Positions 1-9,182 are shown, counted from the first letter of the stretch. The stretch: DNA of 64,000 nucleotides from M1-B18 sp048264125 (GCA_048264125.1 JBLXDM010000001.1:496001-560000), one strand, 5' to 3'. Numbers and translations: made by a program. The notes: generated from the letters alone by a model not told the origin.

Positions 1-984
1 CTTTTATCTAATTTAAGGGGCGGCTCTGGTCTTGCAAGCCTAGGGCCAGTAATAGGTATTTCGAAGGTTATAAATGGTGAAATGAGCCGAGAGGAATACC
101 TAATAAATTATGGTCATAGGGGGCCCCATGAATATGAATTATCTATAGCTGACCCTATGGAGGATTCTGATTGGCTAGAAAAACAGATACTGGAGGCAAA
201 AAAGTCTGAGATAGCTGTAGAGGAGCTTTTACAGAGGCAACAGGATAAATATGAGGCTGCTAAGGATAGATTTAATAAAAGGTATCCAAGCAAATTAAAA
301 TGGCTGGAAAAAAGATTAGCTAAAGCCGCCGAGGGGGCACAAATGAGAGAGATAGGTCGTTCTGAATTTGTTAGGGCCTATAGGGTGGTTAGAGCCTTTG
401 TCCTTAAAGCAGCGGAGCTAACGGGTATCGGGGAGGATATTTTCTTTTTATATATTGAAGAGGTTGAGAATTTACTACAGGGAGCAACTTGCCAGCTAAA
501 GCACATTCCAGCAAGAAGGAAAAGCTTTGAGTTCTATAAAACCTTACCACCCTTCCCATCAAATATTAGGGGACGCTTTAATCCTGTAGAATGGATGAAG
601 GATAAAAATAGAAGATTGGATTACTATGATGCGTCAATGCCTATGGAAGGGCCTGAAGCTACGTCGGCAACACTGAAAGGCTGCCCTGGAGCAGCTGGAA
701 GGGTGGAGGGCATTGTTCGTATTCTAACAAAACCAGAGGAGGCATATTTACTTCAAGCTGGAGAGATACTAGTTGCAGCTACAACAAATGTAGGATGGAC
801 GCCATTATTTCCAAAGGCTGCAGCAATCATTACAGATGTCGGTGCACCCTTATCCCATGCAGCTATTGTTGCCAGGGAGCTGGGGATTCCAGCAGTAGTG
901 GGCTGTGGAAATGCAACCATAAGGCTTAAGACTGGGGATAGAGTTATAGTTGATGGTGGACAGGGAATTGTGCACCTTATATAA
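1..984 (+). CDS. PEP-utilizing enzyme / phosphoenolpyruvate synthase-like, 3' part
   Basis: The reading frame is open from the first base, so only the last 327 residues are visible and the true start lies outside the window. The C-terminal ~90 residues are a swivelling phosphohistidine domain of the PEP synthase / pyruvate phosphate dikinase type. The TDVGAPLSHAAIVARE motif carries the catalytic His and is followed by a LGIPAVVGCGNAT segment and the GDRVIVDGG strand. The upstream part (YGHRGPHEYELS, then charged helices) looks like the middle domain of rifampicin phosphotransferase-type enzymes rather than classical PpsA. Substrate unknown: PEP synthase or drug phosphotransferase both fit. 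A strong terminator follows, so it ends its transcription unit. Confidence 0.85.
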   Translation, partial: LLSNLRGGSGLASLGPVIGISKVINGEMSREEYLINYGHRGPHEYELSIADPMEDSDWLEKQILEAKKSEIAVEELLQRQQDKYEAAKDRFNKRYPSKLKWLEKRLAKAAEGAQMREIGRSEFVRAYRVVRAFVLKAAELTGIGEDIFFLYIEEVENLLQGATCQLKHIPARRKSFEFYKTLPPFPSNIRGRFNPVEWMKDKNRRLDYYDASMPMEGPEATSATLKGCPGAAGRVEGIVRILTKPEEAYLLQAGEILVAATTNVGWTPLFPKAAAIITDVGAPLSHAAIVARELGIPAVVGCGNATIRLKTGDRVIVDGGQGIVHLI

Positions 985-994
985 TAAGTTTTTT

Positions 995-1027
995 AAAGCC
1001 AAAAAAGTGACAGTTTTTGGCTTTTTT
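995..1027 (+). terminator. Rho-independent terminator after the PEP-utilizing enzyme
   Basis: AAAGCCAAAAA and TTTTTGGCTTT form an 11-bp stem around a short loop, followed by more T residues. It lies 11 bases after the stop codon. Confidence 0.85.
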
Positions 1028-1178
1028 GATAAAATGAAATTATTCTACACGCAATAAAAAGATTGGATATGGATAAAAGAAAGCTGTCGATAATTTTATT
1101 TGAGTGCTAATTTACTTTGGAAGACTAGAAATTGATTCTGGGGTAAATAATTATCATAAGCTTGAAGGGATGGAGTAT

Positions 1179-2534
1179 ATGGATAGACAAAACATGCTGG
1201 AAAATGAAACAATTACTAGGCTGCTAATTAAATTGTCCTTACCGGCAACAGTGGGAATGATTGTTAATGCACTCTATAATATTGTGGATACAATTTTTAT
1301 CGGCAGAGGTATTGGATACCTTGCTATCGGAGGACTGACGGTTGCTTTTCCTGTTCAGATGGTAATTATGGCAATTGCACAGATGATCGGTATAGGAGCA
1401 GCCTCCATAATATCTAGAAATTTAGGGGCTAGGGATAACGAAAAGGCTGACCATGTGGCAGGAAATTCTTTTTTTGCTGTGGTCTTTCTTGGAACACTGA
1501 TTTGCATTGTCGGACTTACCTTTATAAATCCAATACTTAGAGCCTTTGGAGCGACTGATGTCCTATTGCCCTATGCTAAGGAATATTTACAGGTTATTTT
1601 GGTAGGCAGCATCTATTTTCCCTTTGCAGTTTCCACAAATAACCTGATACGGGCAGAAGGAAATGCAAAGGTTGCAATGTTTTCGATGATAATAGGGACA
1701 GTGCTGAACATTATCCTAGATTACATATTTATATTTCCGCTGGCAATGGGTATCCGGGGTGCGGCCTTGGCAACAATTATTTCACAGCTGGTATCAGTCA
1801 TCTATATTTTAATCTATCTCTATAGTGGTAAAAGCACCTTAAAGGTGAAGCTGCACCATCTGAAGCCGGATCTGAAAATAATTTACGAAATAATGGCAAT
1901 AGGCTTTCCTTCCTTCGCCCGACAGGTGGCCGGTAGCATCACAGCTATAATATTAAACAACTCCTTGGCCTTTTATGGCGGGGAAATGGCTTTAGCGGTG
2001 TATGGTGTAGTAAATCGGGTGATAATGTTCCTATTCATGCCTTTGTTTGGCATTGTACAGGGAATGCAGCCGATAGCTGGCTATAACTACGGGGCTAAAA
2101 AGCTTCATCGTGTTAAGTCGGTATTGAAGCTGTCATTGATAGTGACTACTGTATTTGCAACTATAAGCACCTTGTTTGGAGAGCTTTTTCCCAGCTTGAT
2201 TATAGGACTTTTTGACAATAATGCGGATTTAATAAATAACGGCTCCTTTGCCTTAAGGATAGTTATCTCCATGGTGCCTATAATCGGTGTACAGATTGTA
2301 GGGGCGGCCTTTTTTCAGGCTTTGGGTAAGGTGTTACCCTCCTTGCTGTTGACACTATCTCGTCAGGTGCTATTATTTATACCCCTTGTCCTCATTCTGC
2401 CCAGAATATATGGCTTGGGGATGCTTGGTATATGGATTACCTTCCCTATAGCAGATATTCTGTCTACCATCTTTACGGTTATCGTGCTGAAAAGAGAGTT
2501 AAGTCTGATGGAACAGCAGCTAAGCACGGAGTAA
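1179..2534 (+). CDS. MATE family multidrug/Na+ efflux transporter
   Basis: Multidrug and toxic compound extrusion permease of 451 residues with about 12 hydrophobic segments in two repeats. The N-terminal repeat opens with LPATVGMIVNALYNIVDTIFIGR, typical of the NorM/DinF/MepA superfamily; the central loop (FGIVQGMQPIAGYNYGAKK) is characteristic of the second repeat. The frame extends 25 codons upstream, but the ATG at 1179 is preferred: GAAGGG sits nine bases before it and homologues begin at this point. It probably exports cationic compounds with Na+ or H+; the substrate cannot be read from sequence. A second MATE gene lies at 57.7 kb. Monocistronic by spacing. Confidence 0.93.
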   Translation: MDRQNMLENETITRLLIKLSLPATVGMIVNALYNIVDTIFIGRGIGYLAIGGLTVAFPVQMVIMAIAQMIGIGAASIISRNLGARDNEKADHVAGNSFFAVVFLGTLICIVGLTFINPILRAFGATDVLLPYAKEYLQVILVGSIYFPFAVSTNNLIRAEGNAKVAMFSMIIGTVLNIILDYIFIFPLAMGIRGAALATIISQLVSVIYILIYLYSGKSTLKVKLHHLKPDLKIIYEIMAIGFPSFARQVAGSITAIILNNSLAFYGGEMALAVYGVVNRVIMFLFMPLFGIVQGMQPIAGYNYGAKKLHRVKSVLKLSLIVTTVFATISTLFGELFPSLIIGLFDNNADLINNGSFALRIVISMVPIIGVQIVGAAFFQALGKVLPSLLLTLSRQVLLFIPLVLILPRIYGLGMLGIWITFPIADILSTIFTVIVLKRELSLMEQQLSTE

Positions 2535-2571
2535 AAAATGATACCTTAAATAGTATACTGGAAATGTAGCT

Positions 2572-2594
2572 GGCTGCCTTAGATGGCAGCCTTT
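2572..2594 (+). terminator. Terminator-like hairpin after MATE gene
   Basis: GGCTGCC (2572-2578) and GGCAGCC (2585-2591) pair around a six-base loop, followed by only three T residues, so it is a weak intrinsic terminator. The remainder of the 303-bp gap holds the promoter of the next gene and otherwise no recognised feature. Confidence 0.6.
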
Positions 2595-2766
2595 GATATT
2601 TGTCTAGCAAACGAGTTCTTCAGTAGCTTTTCTAGAACTAAGGAAGAGTACCGTAAAACAATGGAGTAGATACTGAATAAGTGAGGATCAGGGTAGAATT
2701 TAGATCACTCTCATCAAATAAAACTGAGGCTAAATTCCCAAATCAAAACAATTTAGTATCGTAAAA

Positions 2767-2795
2767 TTGTGATATTTACAGCTTTATGCTATACT
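2767..2795 (+). promoter_or_regulatory. Sigma-A type promoter for the phosphodiester glycosidase gene
   Basis: TTGTGA (2767-2772) and TATACT (2790-2795) are separated by exactly 17 bases, 43 bases upstream of the ATG at 2838; GGGGGG at 2827-2832 is the likely ribosome site. Confidence 0.6.
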
Positions 2796-2837
2796 AGCTT
2801 AAACATTATACTTCAGGAGCAATAAGGGGGGACAAAT

Positions 2838-4301
2838 ATGAATACAAGACAAAAGCTAAGCATAGCTGCAATCATTATTTTCATACTTTTTATCTATTTC
2901 TCAATAAATAATACATATGGCAGTGAAGCTACAGCGCTCACCAATCAAGCAATTACCTTTTCCGGCGGCAGCAGAAATGTCTCCTATGTTACGGTAGACT
3001 TAAATGACACCTCTATAGAAATTAAGCCCTATGTGGCCAACAACCAGATTGGGACAACCGATAGCCTACAAGGCATTGCAAACCAAGGAAGGGCGGAGGG
3101 GGCCGAGGTTTTAGCAGCAATTAACGGAACCTTCTTCAGTGCCTATGACAACAACCCTTTACCCTATGGTACAATCCAAAGGGAGGGGGAGGTAGTACAT
3201 ATTGGAAATACTGGCTCAACTATAGGCTTTACAGATACAAATCAGGTGAAAATAGAGAATTTATTTATTTCCATCAGTGGAACCATCAATGAAGCTGATA
3301 CCTGGTATGCTTGGAATATAAATCATCCCTTTGATACAAAGGAGGCAGTAACCATATTCACACCGGAATACGGGACGGAGACCTATACCCATGCCTATAC
3401 CTCTATTGTAGTAAGGTCTGACAAGGTAGCTAGTATCGTAAAGGGTAAAGCCAGCATTCCCAGCGATGGCTATGTTATTGTCACAGGAGTGCCAACCATA
3501 ATCTCGAAATTTAAGGTTGGGGACATAGTAAAGTACAGCATGGGCTTCAGTGAGATAAGCTACCGGGATAAAAACGCCTATGGGGGTCAGTCATTGACGG
3601 AGCAGTGGAGGGATGTAACAAGTGCAGTTGGAGCAGGGCCCACCTTGCTTCAGGATGATGTAATTACTGCAGATGGTCTGGCAGAGGGCTTTTTTGAGGA
3701 TAAGATTCTCACCAACAGAGGTCAACGAAGCTTTATAGGGGTTACCAAGGAGAATAAGCTGATGATGGGGGTAGTACCAAATGTTACGGTTAAGGAGCTG
3801 GCGGAAATCTGCAAGGGTCTAGGGCTGTATCAGGCGATGAATTTAGACGGTGGAGCCTCATCAGGGCTGATATACAAGGACCAAATAGTCCAGCCTCCCG
3901 GCAGATTATTGAGTAATGCTATAGTAGTAACTACAAAGCCAGTTCCACCAAAGACCATAAGAGTTAGGCTTGACGGTGAATTCTTAGAAACTCAGCAAAA
4001 TCCCTTCACTATAAATGGTCGAACAATGCTTCCCTTTAGAACAATATTTACTGCCCTAAAGGCTGAGGTTGACTGGAATGAGGCAGAGTGGAGCGCTATT
4101 GGGATCAAAGGTAACACTACTATTAAATTACCCATCGGTGAGGCATATGCCTTTGTGAATAATAGGAAAATCTCCCTGGATGTGGCGTCGGTAATTATCG
4201 ATGGAAGAAGCTTTGTGCCAGTAAGATTTGTGGCTGAAAGCCTCGGGGCAAGGGTTGAATGGGATGACGTAAATAGTATAGTAGACATCTGGAGCAATTA
4301 A
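2838..4301 (+). CDS. Secreted phosphodiester glycosidase (NAGPA family) with copper amine oxidase-like C-terminal domain
   Basis: A 487-residue exported protein. Residues ~5-25 are a hydrophobic signal/anchor segment without a lipobox. Residues ~75-365 match the NAGPA phosphodiester glycosidase fold: AINGTFF near residue 94 and the MNLDGGASSGLIY motif near residue 334 are its hallmarks. Residues ~375-487 form the stalk domain often called copper amine oxidase N-terminal (FTINGRTMLPFRTI and VIIDGRSFVPVRFVAESLGA, a repeated pair). Members are thought to act on cell-wall or exopolymer N-acetylglucosamine phosphodiesters. It stands alone with its own promoter and terminator. Confidence 0.9.
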   Translation: MNTRQKLSIAAIIIFILFIYFSINNTYGSEATALTNQAITFSGGSRNVSYVTVDLNDTSIEIKPYVANNQIGTTDSLQGIANQGRAEGAEVLAAINGTFFSAYDNNPLPYGTIQREGEVVHIGNTGSTIGFTDTNQVKIENLFISISGTINEADTWYAWNINHPFDTKEAVTIFTPEYGTETYTHAYTSIVVRSDKVASIVKGKASIPSDGYVIVTGVPTIISKFKVGDIVKYSMGFSEISYRDKNAYGGQSLTEQWRDVTSAVGAGPTLLQDDVITADGLAEGFFEDKILTNRGQRSFIGVTKENKLMMGVVPNVTVKELAEICKGLGLYQAMNLDGGASSGLIYKDQIVQPPGRLLSNAIVVTTKPVPPKTIRVRLDGEFLETQQNPFTINGRTMLPFRTIFTALKAEVDWNEAEWSAIGIKGNTTIKLPIGEAYAFVNNRKISLDVASVIIDGRSFVPVRFVAESLGARVEWDDVNSIVDIWSN

Positions 4302-4316
4302 GACATGAGTAATTTT

Positions 4317-4356
4317 AACCAAGGGCAGAAATACAAAGCCGTTGGTTTTTTTATTT
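4317..4356 (+). terminator. Rho-independent terminator after phosphodiester glycosidase
   Basis: AACCAAGG pairs with CCGTTGGTT (one bulged G) across a ~15-base loop and is followed directly by TTTTTTATTTG. Confidence 0.7.
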
Positions 4357-4452
4357 GTTTTTTTGAATATAAATACGATATAGTATTATTTCTATGTTTA
4401 CGCGAAGACATAAATGGTAAAATGAATATATGATTAAATATAATGAGGTGAT

Positions 4453-4743
4453 ATGATGGAGGTAAAAATAAGTAACAAGCTAAGGGAATATCTGACCGCC
4501 AGAGGTACTAAGGAATTGACCATTCAGAAGCTTAGCCTTAAGGCCTGCTGCGGAACCCCAAGCCTTCCTTCTGTTACAGAGGGCAAGCCTGCGGAGGACA
4601 GCAGCTTTGAATTAATTGAGCTGGAGGACCTGAGGGTATATCTGCAAAGGGATATAAGAGTTAAAAAGAATACATTAAGCTTAGACCTATACGGCTTTTT
4701 ATTTACTAAGGAAATAGTGGTTGAAGGTGTGGAAATACTTTAG
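4453..4743 (+). CDS. Small CC-motif protein (CC/Se motif, HesB-like size class)
   Basis: A 96-residue protein with a vicinal cysteine pair in KACCGTPSLPS (residues ~35-45) and a C-terminal LYGFLFTKEIVVEG segment. The length and position of the CC pair resemble the small clostridial CC/Se-motif (seleno)proteins, in which one Cys can be selenocysteine; here both are ordinary TGC codons. Either of two adjacent ATG codons (4453, 4456) fits the GAGGTG at 4444-4449. It is 17 bp upstream of the PLP enzyme and likely cotranscribed with it. Function unknown; redox or sulfur handling is a guess from the cysteine pair. Confidence 0.65.
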   Translation: MMEVKISNKLREYLTARGTKELTIQKLSLKACCGTPSLPSVTEGKPAEDSSFELIELEDLRVYLQRDIRVKKNTLSLDLYGFLFTKEIVVEGVEIL

Positions 4744-4760
4744 CTGAAGGGGGCTATGTA

Positions 4761-5864
4761 ATGGATATTAAAGCCTTAGAAACACCCTGCATTATAGTTG
4801 ATTTAGACAAGCTAGAATACAATATTAAGGAAATGGCTAGGCTGGCGGAGAAAAAAGGCCTAGAGCTATGGCCCATGATAAAGACACATAAGAGTAAGTA
4901 TGTTGTTAAGCTTCAGCTGGAGCATGGCGCAAAGGGAATACTGGTGGCAAAGCTAGGGGAAGCCGAAAAAATGGTGGAGGCCGGAGTAGAAAAAGTCATA
5001 CTTGCTTATCCCATAATTGGTGAGGAAAAGCTGAATCGTTTAGTTAGTCTAACTAGGAAGGCAGAGGTATATTGTAGTATTGATAGCCTAGAGTCAGCAA
5101 AAATATTGAATGAAAAGGCCCTGTCAGTGGGCAGTGTCTTTAAGTGCATAATCATCATAGACAGTGGCTTGAACCGGTTAGGAATTCAAGTAAAAGAGCT
5201 AGAGTCCCTATATAATCAGCTGACAAAGCTAAAGGGAATAAGCGTTGTGGGAGCTGCCACCCATGGTGGTCATGTTTATGGTGCAATCGACAGAGCAGGT
5301 GTGCTTAAGGCGGCCGATGAGGAGCTGGTGGCTATACAGCAGGCTACGGAGATATTAAAGGAGCAGGGGCTGGAGCCTGAAATTTCGGCTATTGGCTCTA
5401 CACCAACAGTAAAGGCTATTGCGGACTTTAAGGATATAAAGCAAATAAGACCGGGAAATTATGTATTTTACGATGCAGTACAGGTGGCGCTGGGGGTTGT
5501 TCCTGCTGAACGCTGCGCTTTAAGCATACTATCCACTGTTCTAAGTGTTCCCGAAGCGGGAAGGGCTGTGATGGATGCCGGCAGTAAAATCCTATGTCTA
5601 GATGCCGGAGCCCATGGCAATGACAATATAAAGGGCTATGGAATCGTAAAAAAGCATCCGGAGGTACTGGTGAAGGGCCTGTCGGAGGAGCTGGGAAGGC
5701 TGGTATATGACCCAGCTAAGGATAACCTAAAGGTAGGAGATGTATTAGAAATAATCCCTAACCATGCCTGCACTGTGGTAAATATGGTGGATCGGCTATA
5801 TGGTGTAAGAAAAGGCCAGGTGCAATTGGAGATAAGGGTTTCCGCTAGGGGTGAGGTTCGGTAG
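4761..5864 (+). CDS. D-threonine aldolase / D-serine dehydratase-like PLP enzyme (alanine racemase fold)
   Basis: Fold-type III PLP enzyme of 367 residues. The N-terminal TIM barrel begins TPCIIVDLDKLEYNI and carries MIKTHKSK, where the first Lys is the expected Schiff-base residue. The C-terminal domain contains PNHACTVVNM near residue 334, whose His-x-Cys pair is the metal site of the D-serine dehydratase / D-threonine aldolase group. Such enzymes cleave or dehydrate D-beta-hydroxy amino acids in the cytosol. GAAGGGGG precedes the ATG. It sits between a CC-motif protein and a C-GCAxxG-C-C protein, a conserved-looking small redox/amino-acid cluster; the actual substrate is unknown. Confidence 0.85.
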   Translation: MDIKALETPCIIVDLDKLEYNIKEMARLAEKKGLELWPMIKTHKSKYVVKLQLEHGAKGILVAKLGEAEKMVEAGVEKVILAYPIIGEEKLNRLVSLTRKAEVYCSIDSLESAKILNEKALSVGSVFKCIIIIDSGLNRLGIQVKELESLYNQLTKLKGISVVGAATHGGHVYGAIDRAGVLKAADEELVAIQQATEILKEQGLEPEISAIGSTPTVKAIADFKDIKQIRPGNYVFYDAVQVALGVVPAERCALSILSTVLSVPEAGRAVMDAGSKILCLDAGAHGNDNIKGYGIVKKHPEVLVKGLSEELGRLVYDPAKDNLKVGDVLEIIPNHACTVVNMVDRLYGVRKGQVQLEIRVSARGEVR

Positions 5865-5948
5865 TTGTTCGCCGCTGCATTCAGAAGGACGCTAATATCA
5901 AGTCTAATGTAAGAAATCATAAAATAAAACACTAGAGGAGGCAATATT

Positions 5949-6350
5949 ATGCTAAAGGAGCTAAGCGAAAAGTATTATACACAATTTGATTTAAACTGTG
6001 CCGAGGCCATCATATATGCAGCAAATGAGGGCTATGACCTAAATCTGGAGAAGGAAACCCTAAAAACCATGGGGGGCTTTGGAGGAGGTATGGCAATAGA
6101 GAGTGTCTGTGGTGCCATTACAGGAGGTATCGCTGTTTTAGGCATACTCTTCATCAAGGACAGAGCCCACGAGGCTGAAAGAATGAAAAAGCTGACGGCA
6201 GAGCTGATACACACAGTAGAGGATAGAATGGGCAGCCACAACTGTAAGGAGCTAAAGGATAGACATAGGAATGACGAGGTTAAATGCAAAAATGTAGTGT
6301 CGGCGGTGGCTGAGATTTTGGAGGAGATTGTTAAAAGGGAAATGAACTAA
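5949..6350 (+). CDS. C-GCAxxG-C-C family (putative redox) protein
   Basis: A 133-residue protein with the spaced motif that names the family: NCAEA near residue 18, GGFGGGM near 41-47, CGAITGG near 55-61, and two later cysteines (HNCKELKD, VKCKNVV). Members occur near oxidoreductases and are presumed to bind a metal or exchange disulfides; none of this can be tested here. AGGAGG lies 8 bases before the ATG. It follows the PLP enzyme after 84 bp and is probably in the same operon. Confidence 0.85.
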   Translation: MLKELSEKYYTQFDLNCAEAIIYAANEGYDLNLEKETLKTMGGFGGGMAIESVCGAITGGIAVLGILFIKDRAHEAERMKKLTAELIHTVEDRMGSHNCKELKDRHRNDEVKCKNVVSAVAEILEEIVKREMN

Positions 6351-6357
6351 TGGAATC

Positions 6358-6393
6358 AAGGGATTGCTGGAGCTAAAACTGCCGCAATCCCTT
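6358..6393. terminator. Bidirectional hairpin between convergent units
   Basis: AAGGGATTGC (6358-6367) and GCAATCCCTT (6384-6393) make a perfect 10-bp stem between the plus-strand operon ending at 6350 and the minus-strand small genes ending at 6417. There is no good T tract on either side, so its efficiency is uncertain. Confidence 0.5.
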
Positions 6394-6416
6394 AGTTATT
6401 AGTAATGCTTATAACG

Positions 6417-6560
6417 TTATAATATTCCTTGTTTAGCATAATGCTGTAGAACTGCAGGAGCAGCAAACCCGCTAACCAAAAATTTTAGGATAAAATAAAT
6501 AATAAAAAAGATGGCAATAGAAAGAAAAGTATAAAAGAATTTATTATTGATCATTTTCAT
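6417..6560 (-). CDS. Small single-span membrane protein (47 aa)
   Basis: Starting at the ATG at 6560, which has GGGGAGG six bases upstream on the minus strand, the product is MKMINNKFF followed by one long hydrophobic segment (FLSIAIFFIIYFILKFLVSG) and a short tail. The frame continues upstream but without a ribosome site. Its start overlaps the end of the 42-residue gene upstream, so the two are likely translationally coupled. No family recognised. Confidence 0.55.
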   Translation of the reverse strand: MKMINNKFFYTFLSIAIFFIIYFILKFLVSGFAAPAVLQHYAKQGIL

Positions 6561-6672
6561 TTTCAAACCTCCCCACAAAGTCCTTATCCGAATTTTTTTT
6601 ATAATGCCGATAGCCATAAACTGAAAAAGCAGCTATAGCTATTATGTTTAAGATTATTCTATATGTAGGCAT
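6544..6672 (-). CDS. Small membrane-anchored protein (42 aa)
   Basis: Reading from the ATG at 6672 on the minus strand gives MPTYRIILNIIAIAAFSVYG, a single N-terminal membrane segment, then a charged tail (YRHYKKNSDKDF...). GGGGGTTT precedes the start. Its last 17 bases overlap the beginning of the next small membrane gene. Together the pair looks like a tiny membrane complex or leaderless two-peptide unit; function unknown. Confidence 0.5.
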   Translation of the reverse strand: MPTYRIILNIIAIAAFSVYGYRHYKKNSDKDFVGRFENENDQ

Positions 6673-6942
6673 CCTAAACCCCCTTGCTTTGCTTTTCTTA
6701 CTTAAGCTACTATGCTAAAAGCATATGATCTCTAAACCATTTTACCATAAATTTACACAATCATAAACCTTCATGAATATATTGTGTCAAACAAAATGCT
6801 TTGTCGTTTTTAGTCGTATGCTTTAGATATTTTTATTACTTACATTAAAGGTAATTTAAAAAAATCTAAGAATAGTTATATGCATACACATTTTGACAGC
6901 TATGCTTTTCTAGGGAAAAAACCTAAAAAGGAGTAGGATCGT

Positions 6943-8589
6943 ATGAAAAGGCAAAATGGGATTACCATAGAGGATGTCTTAAATCTTGACTGCATGGAGA
7001 AATCTAGGCTTATTGCAGGCTCAGGCGGCAGCAGAAACACAGTCTCAAAGGTAAATATCATGGCGGACCCCGATGCTTTGGACTGGGTATCCCAGGGGGA
7101 GCTGTTATTGACTACAGCCTATTTTTTCAAAAAGGACGACCCAGAGGCACAGAAGCAGCTGATAAAAGATTGTGCAGGAAAAAACCTTGCCGGAATTGGT
7201 ATAAAGATTTACCCCTATTTGGACATGCTTTCGGTGGAGGTCATAGAGCTGGCAAATCATCTGAGTTTTCCCATCATAGACATCTACTACGCTACCCCCT
7301 TTTCGGATATTACCACCAGAGTTTTCAAGGAAATATTTAATAAGCAGGCCTCATTACTGGAAAGAATAGAGCGAGTCCATGAAAGGCTTATGGAGGTTGT
7401 ATTGAAGGAAAAAGGCTTTAGAGAAATAGCCGGGGTAATTCAGGAGAACATAAAGAACCCCTTAGCCATTAAAATAATTCTGCCAGATCAGCTATATCAA
7501 AATATGGAGGCAGTGGAGGATAGAATACAGGTGGCTTTATTAGATAATATAAACGGCTTTTATAATACAAATCGGCAGCATGAAAAGGCCTTCGATGAAG
7601 GGGTAGAGACTATACAGGGCAGACCCGTCAGAAGGATGGTTATGCCTATCATTGTAAAGAACAATATCTATGGACATATATTTGCTTGGAATATTTTAAC
7701 CCCTCTAGGGGGCTTCGATTTATCGGTTATGGAGTCCGCCTCCACTACAATAGCATTGGAGATATTAAAGCAGCTGTCGGTTAGAGAGGTGGAAAATAGG
7801 TACAGGGCAGAATTTTTAGAGGAGCTCTTTTCAATGGAGGAAAAACGTCGGGTTAAGGCTATGGAAAGAGCAGCTGTTTTTAAGCTGGATATAAAGGATG
7901 AGTTTGCTATAGCAATTCTGCAATTAAGCTTTAGTAAATCAACCGATGTGGCAGCAGCAGAAAATCAAATACATTTTCTTAAAGGCAGCCTTGAACGATT
8001 GATAAAGGAGCAAAAAATGAAGGCTCTGGTTGCCAACAAAACCGACAGCATATACCTATTGTTTTCCTTCAACAATAGCAAGCAAAGCAGTGCTTCCATA
8101 AAGTGCTTCTGCAGCAGGCTCGAAAAAATCATAGAGCAAAGCTTAAAGGTGGAATACAAAATTGGTATTGGAAGAGGTTATAGAGGCTTGCACAACATGT
8201 ACAAAAGCTACATAGATGCTACAAAGGCCCTCAGAACCGGAGAGATAATTGACGATAGGCCTGTAATATATTTTGACCAATTAGGGATTTATAAAATCCT
8301 TTGCCATGATGCCTTAACTGAGGAGCTAGAACAGTTTTACAACTGTACAATACAACCCTTGATTGATTACGACAAAAAAAAATCAACAGAATTAGTTAAG
8401 ACCCTAGAGGTATACTTTCAACATAATGGAAACCTTAAAAGGATGTCAGACACTTTATTTACCCACTATAATACAACTCTATACAGGCTACAAAGACTCC
8501 AACAAATCACAGCACTGGATTTGGAAAATCCAAAGGATAGGCTAAATTTGGAGGTTGCTTTAAAGATAAAGAGACTTTTGAAAAAATAG
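6943..8589 (+). CDS. pucR: PucR family transcriptional regulator (purine catabolism)
   Basis: A 548-residue regulator. Residues ~8-130 form the PucR N-terminal purine-catabolism domain (ITIEDVLNLDCMEKSRLIAG ... DWVSQGELLLTTAYFF). The middle is a long GGDEF-like/CdaR-type region, and residues ~485-545 hold the PucR C-terminal helix-turn-helix (NLKRMSDTLFTHYNTTLYRL). Bacillus PucR controls purine use in response to ureido compounds. Its position 3.5 kb upstream of the purine microcompartment operon makes it the obvious candidate activator or repressor, though this is context inference. AAAGGAG precedes the ATG. The 270 bp upstream are A/T-rich with no clear operator. Confidence 0.9.
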   Translation: MKRQNGITIEDVLNLDCMEKSRLIAGSGGSRNTVSKVNIMADPDALDWVSQGELLLTTAYFFKKDDPEAQKQLIKDCAGKNLAGIGIKIYPYLDMLSVEVIELANHLSFPIIDIYYATPFSDITTRVFKEIFNKQASLLERIERVHERLMEVVLKEKGFREIAGVIQENIKNPLAIKIILPDQLYQNMEAVEDRIQVALLDNINGFYNTNRQHEKAFDEGVETIQGRPVRRMVMPIIVKNNIYGHIFAWNILTPLGGFDLSVMESASTTIALEILKQLSVREVENRYRAEFLEELFSMEEKRRVKAMERAAVFKLDIKDEFAIAILQLSFSKSTDVAAAENQIHFLKGSLERLIKEQKMKALVANKTDSIYLLFSFNNSKQSSASIKCFCSRLEKIIEQSLKVEYKIGIGRGYRGLHNMYKSYIDATKALRTGEIIDDRPVIYFDQLGIYKILCHDALTEELEQFYNCTIQPLIDYDKKKSTELVKTLEVYFQHNGNLKRMSDTLFTHYNTTLYRLQRLQQITALDLENPKDRLNLEVALKIKRLLKK

Positions 8590-8648
8590 TACACTGAGAA
8601 TGCCTGTAAAAAAATTCACTTCAATTCAAGAGTAGTAATTACCGCTCT

Positions 8649-9083
8649 TCATAATTGACTTTTTGACGGCTGTCCTTTTGGTGGGAGGAGGAGGCCAAAT
8701 CCTATGATACTGGCATACAAAAACACGCCCAATCCATACAAACCAATGATTCCGAAAATTACCAGAGGCATGTCCTTCACCAGAAAATGCAAAATGCTTG
8801 TGACAATTGCCAATAAGATTCCAATTAAAAATAGTATAGGTTTTACAACTTTCTCGATAGCGCTATACATCAAAATCAGGGTCAATATAAATAAAAAATC
8901 TATCTTCAATAGTAAGCTGATAGCAGGCAAGACATCAAAAAAGTGATTAGATATACCTAATAAGTATTTCGCATATTCCAGGAAGCCAGCTAGATTCAAT
9001 AAAAAGAAAGCGAATAATCCTGCCAAAGCTGTATAATTTGCGAAAGAATGGCCATTTGCTAATAATTGAAAAGGTTTTTTCAT
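8649..9083 (-). CDS. Hypothetical integral membrane protein
   Basis: A 144-residue protein with four hydrophobic segments (about residues 18-37, 55-80, 83-100 and 105-130) and an AAGGAGG ribosome site before the ATG. I recognise no family. It lies convergent to pucR with 59 bp between stop codons, and downstream of the minus-strand cyclase gene, from which a terminator separates it. Confidence 0.6.
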   Translation of the reverse strand: MKKPFQLLANGHSFANYTALAGLFAFFLLNLAGFLEYAKYLLGISNHFFDVLPAISLLLKIDFLFILTLILMYSAIEKVVKPILFLIGILLAIVTSILHFLVKDMPLVIFGIIGLYGLGVFLYASIIGFGLLLPPKGQPSKSQL

Positions 9084-9182
9084 TTGATTTCCTCCTTAAG
9101 ATTTATGCAAAGATTAAAAATTTGCGTCTAACGTATTCAATTAAATATATTGTCTTGTCCATAAAAATATGACATTAAAATA

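Noticed and set aside
1104..1178. 25-codon N-terminal extension of the first MATE protein
   Set aside because: It has no ribosome site and is unlike MATE N-termini; the ATG at 1179 has a well-spaced GAAGGG.
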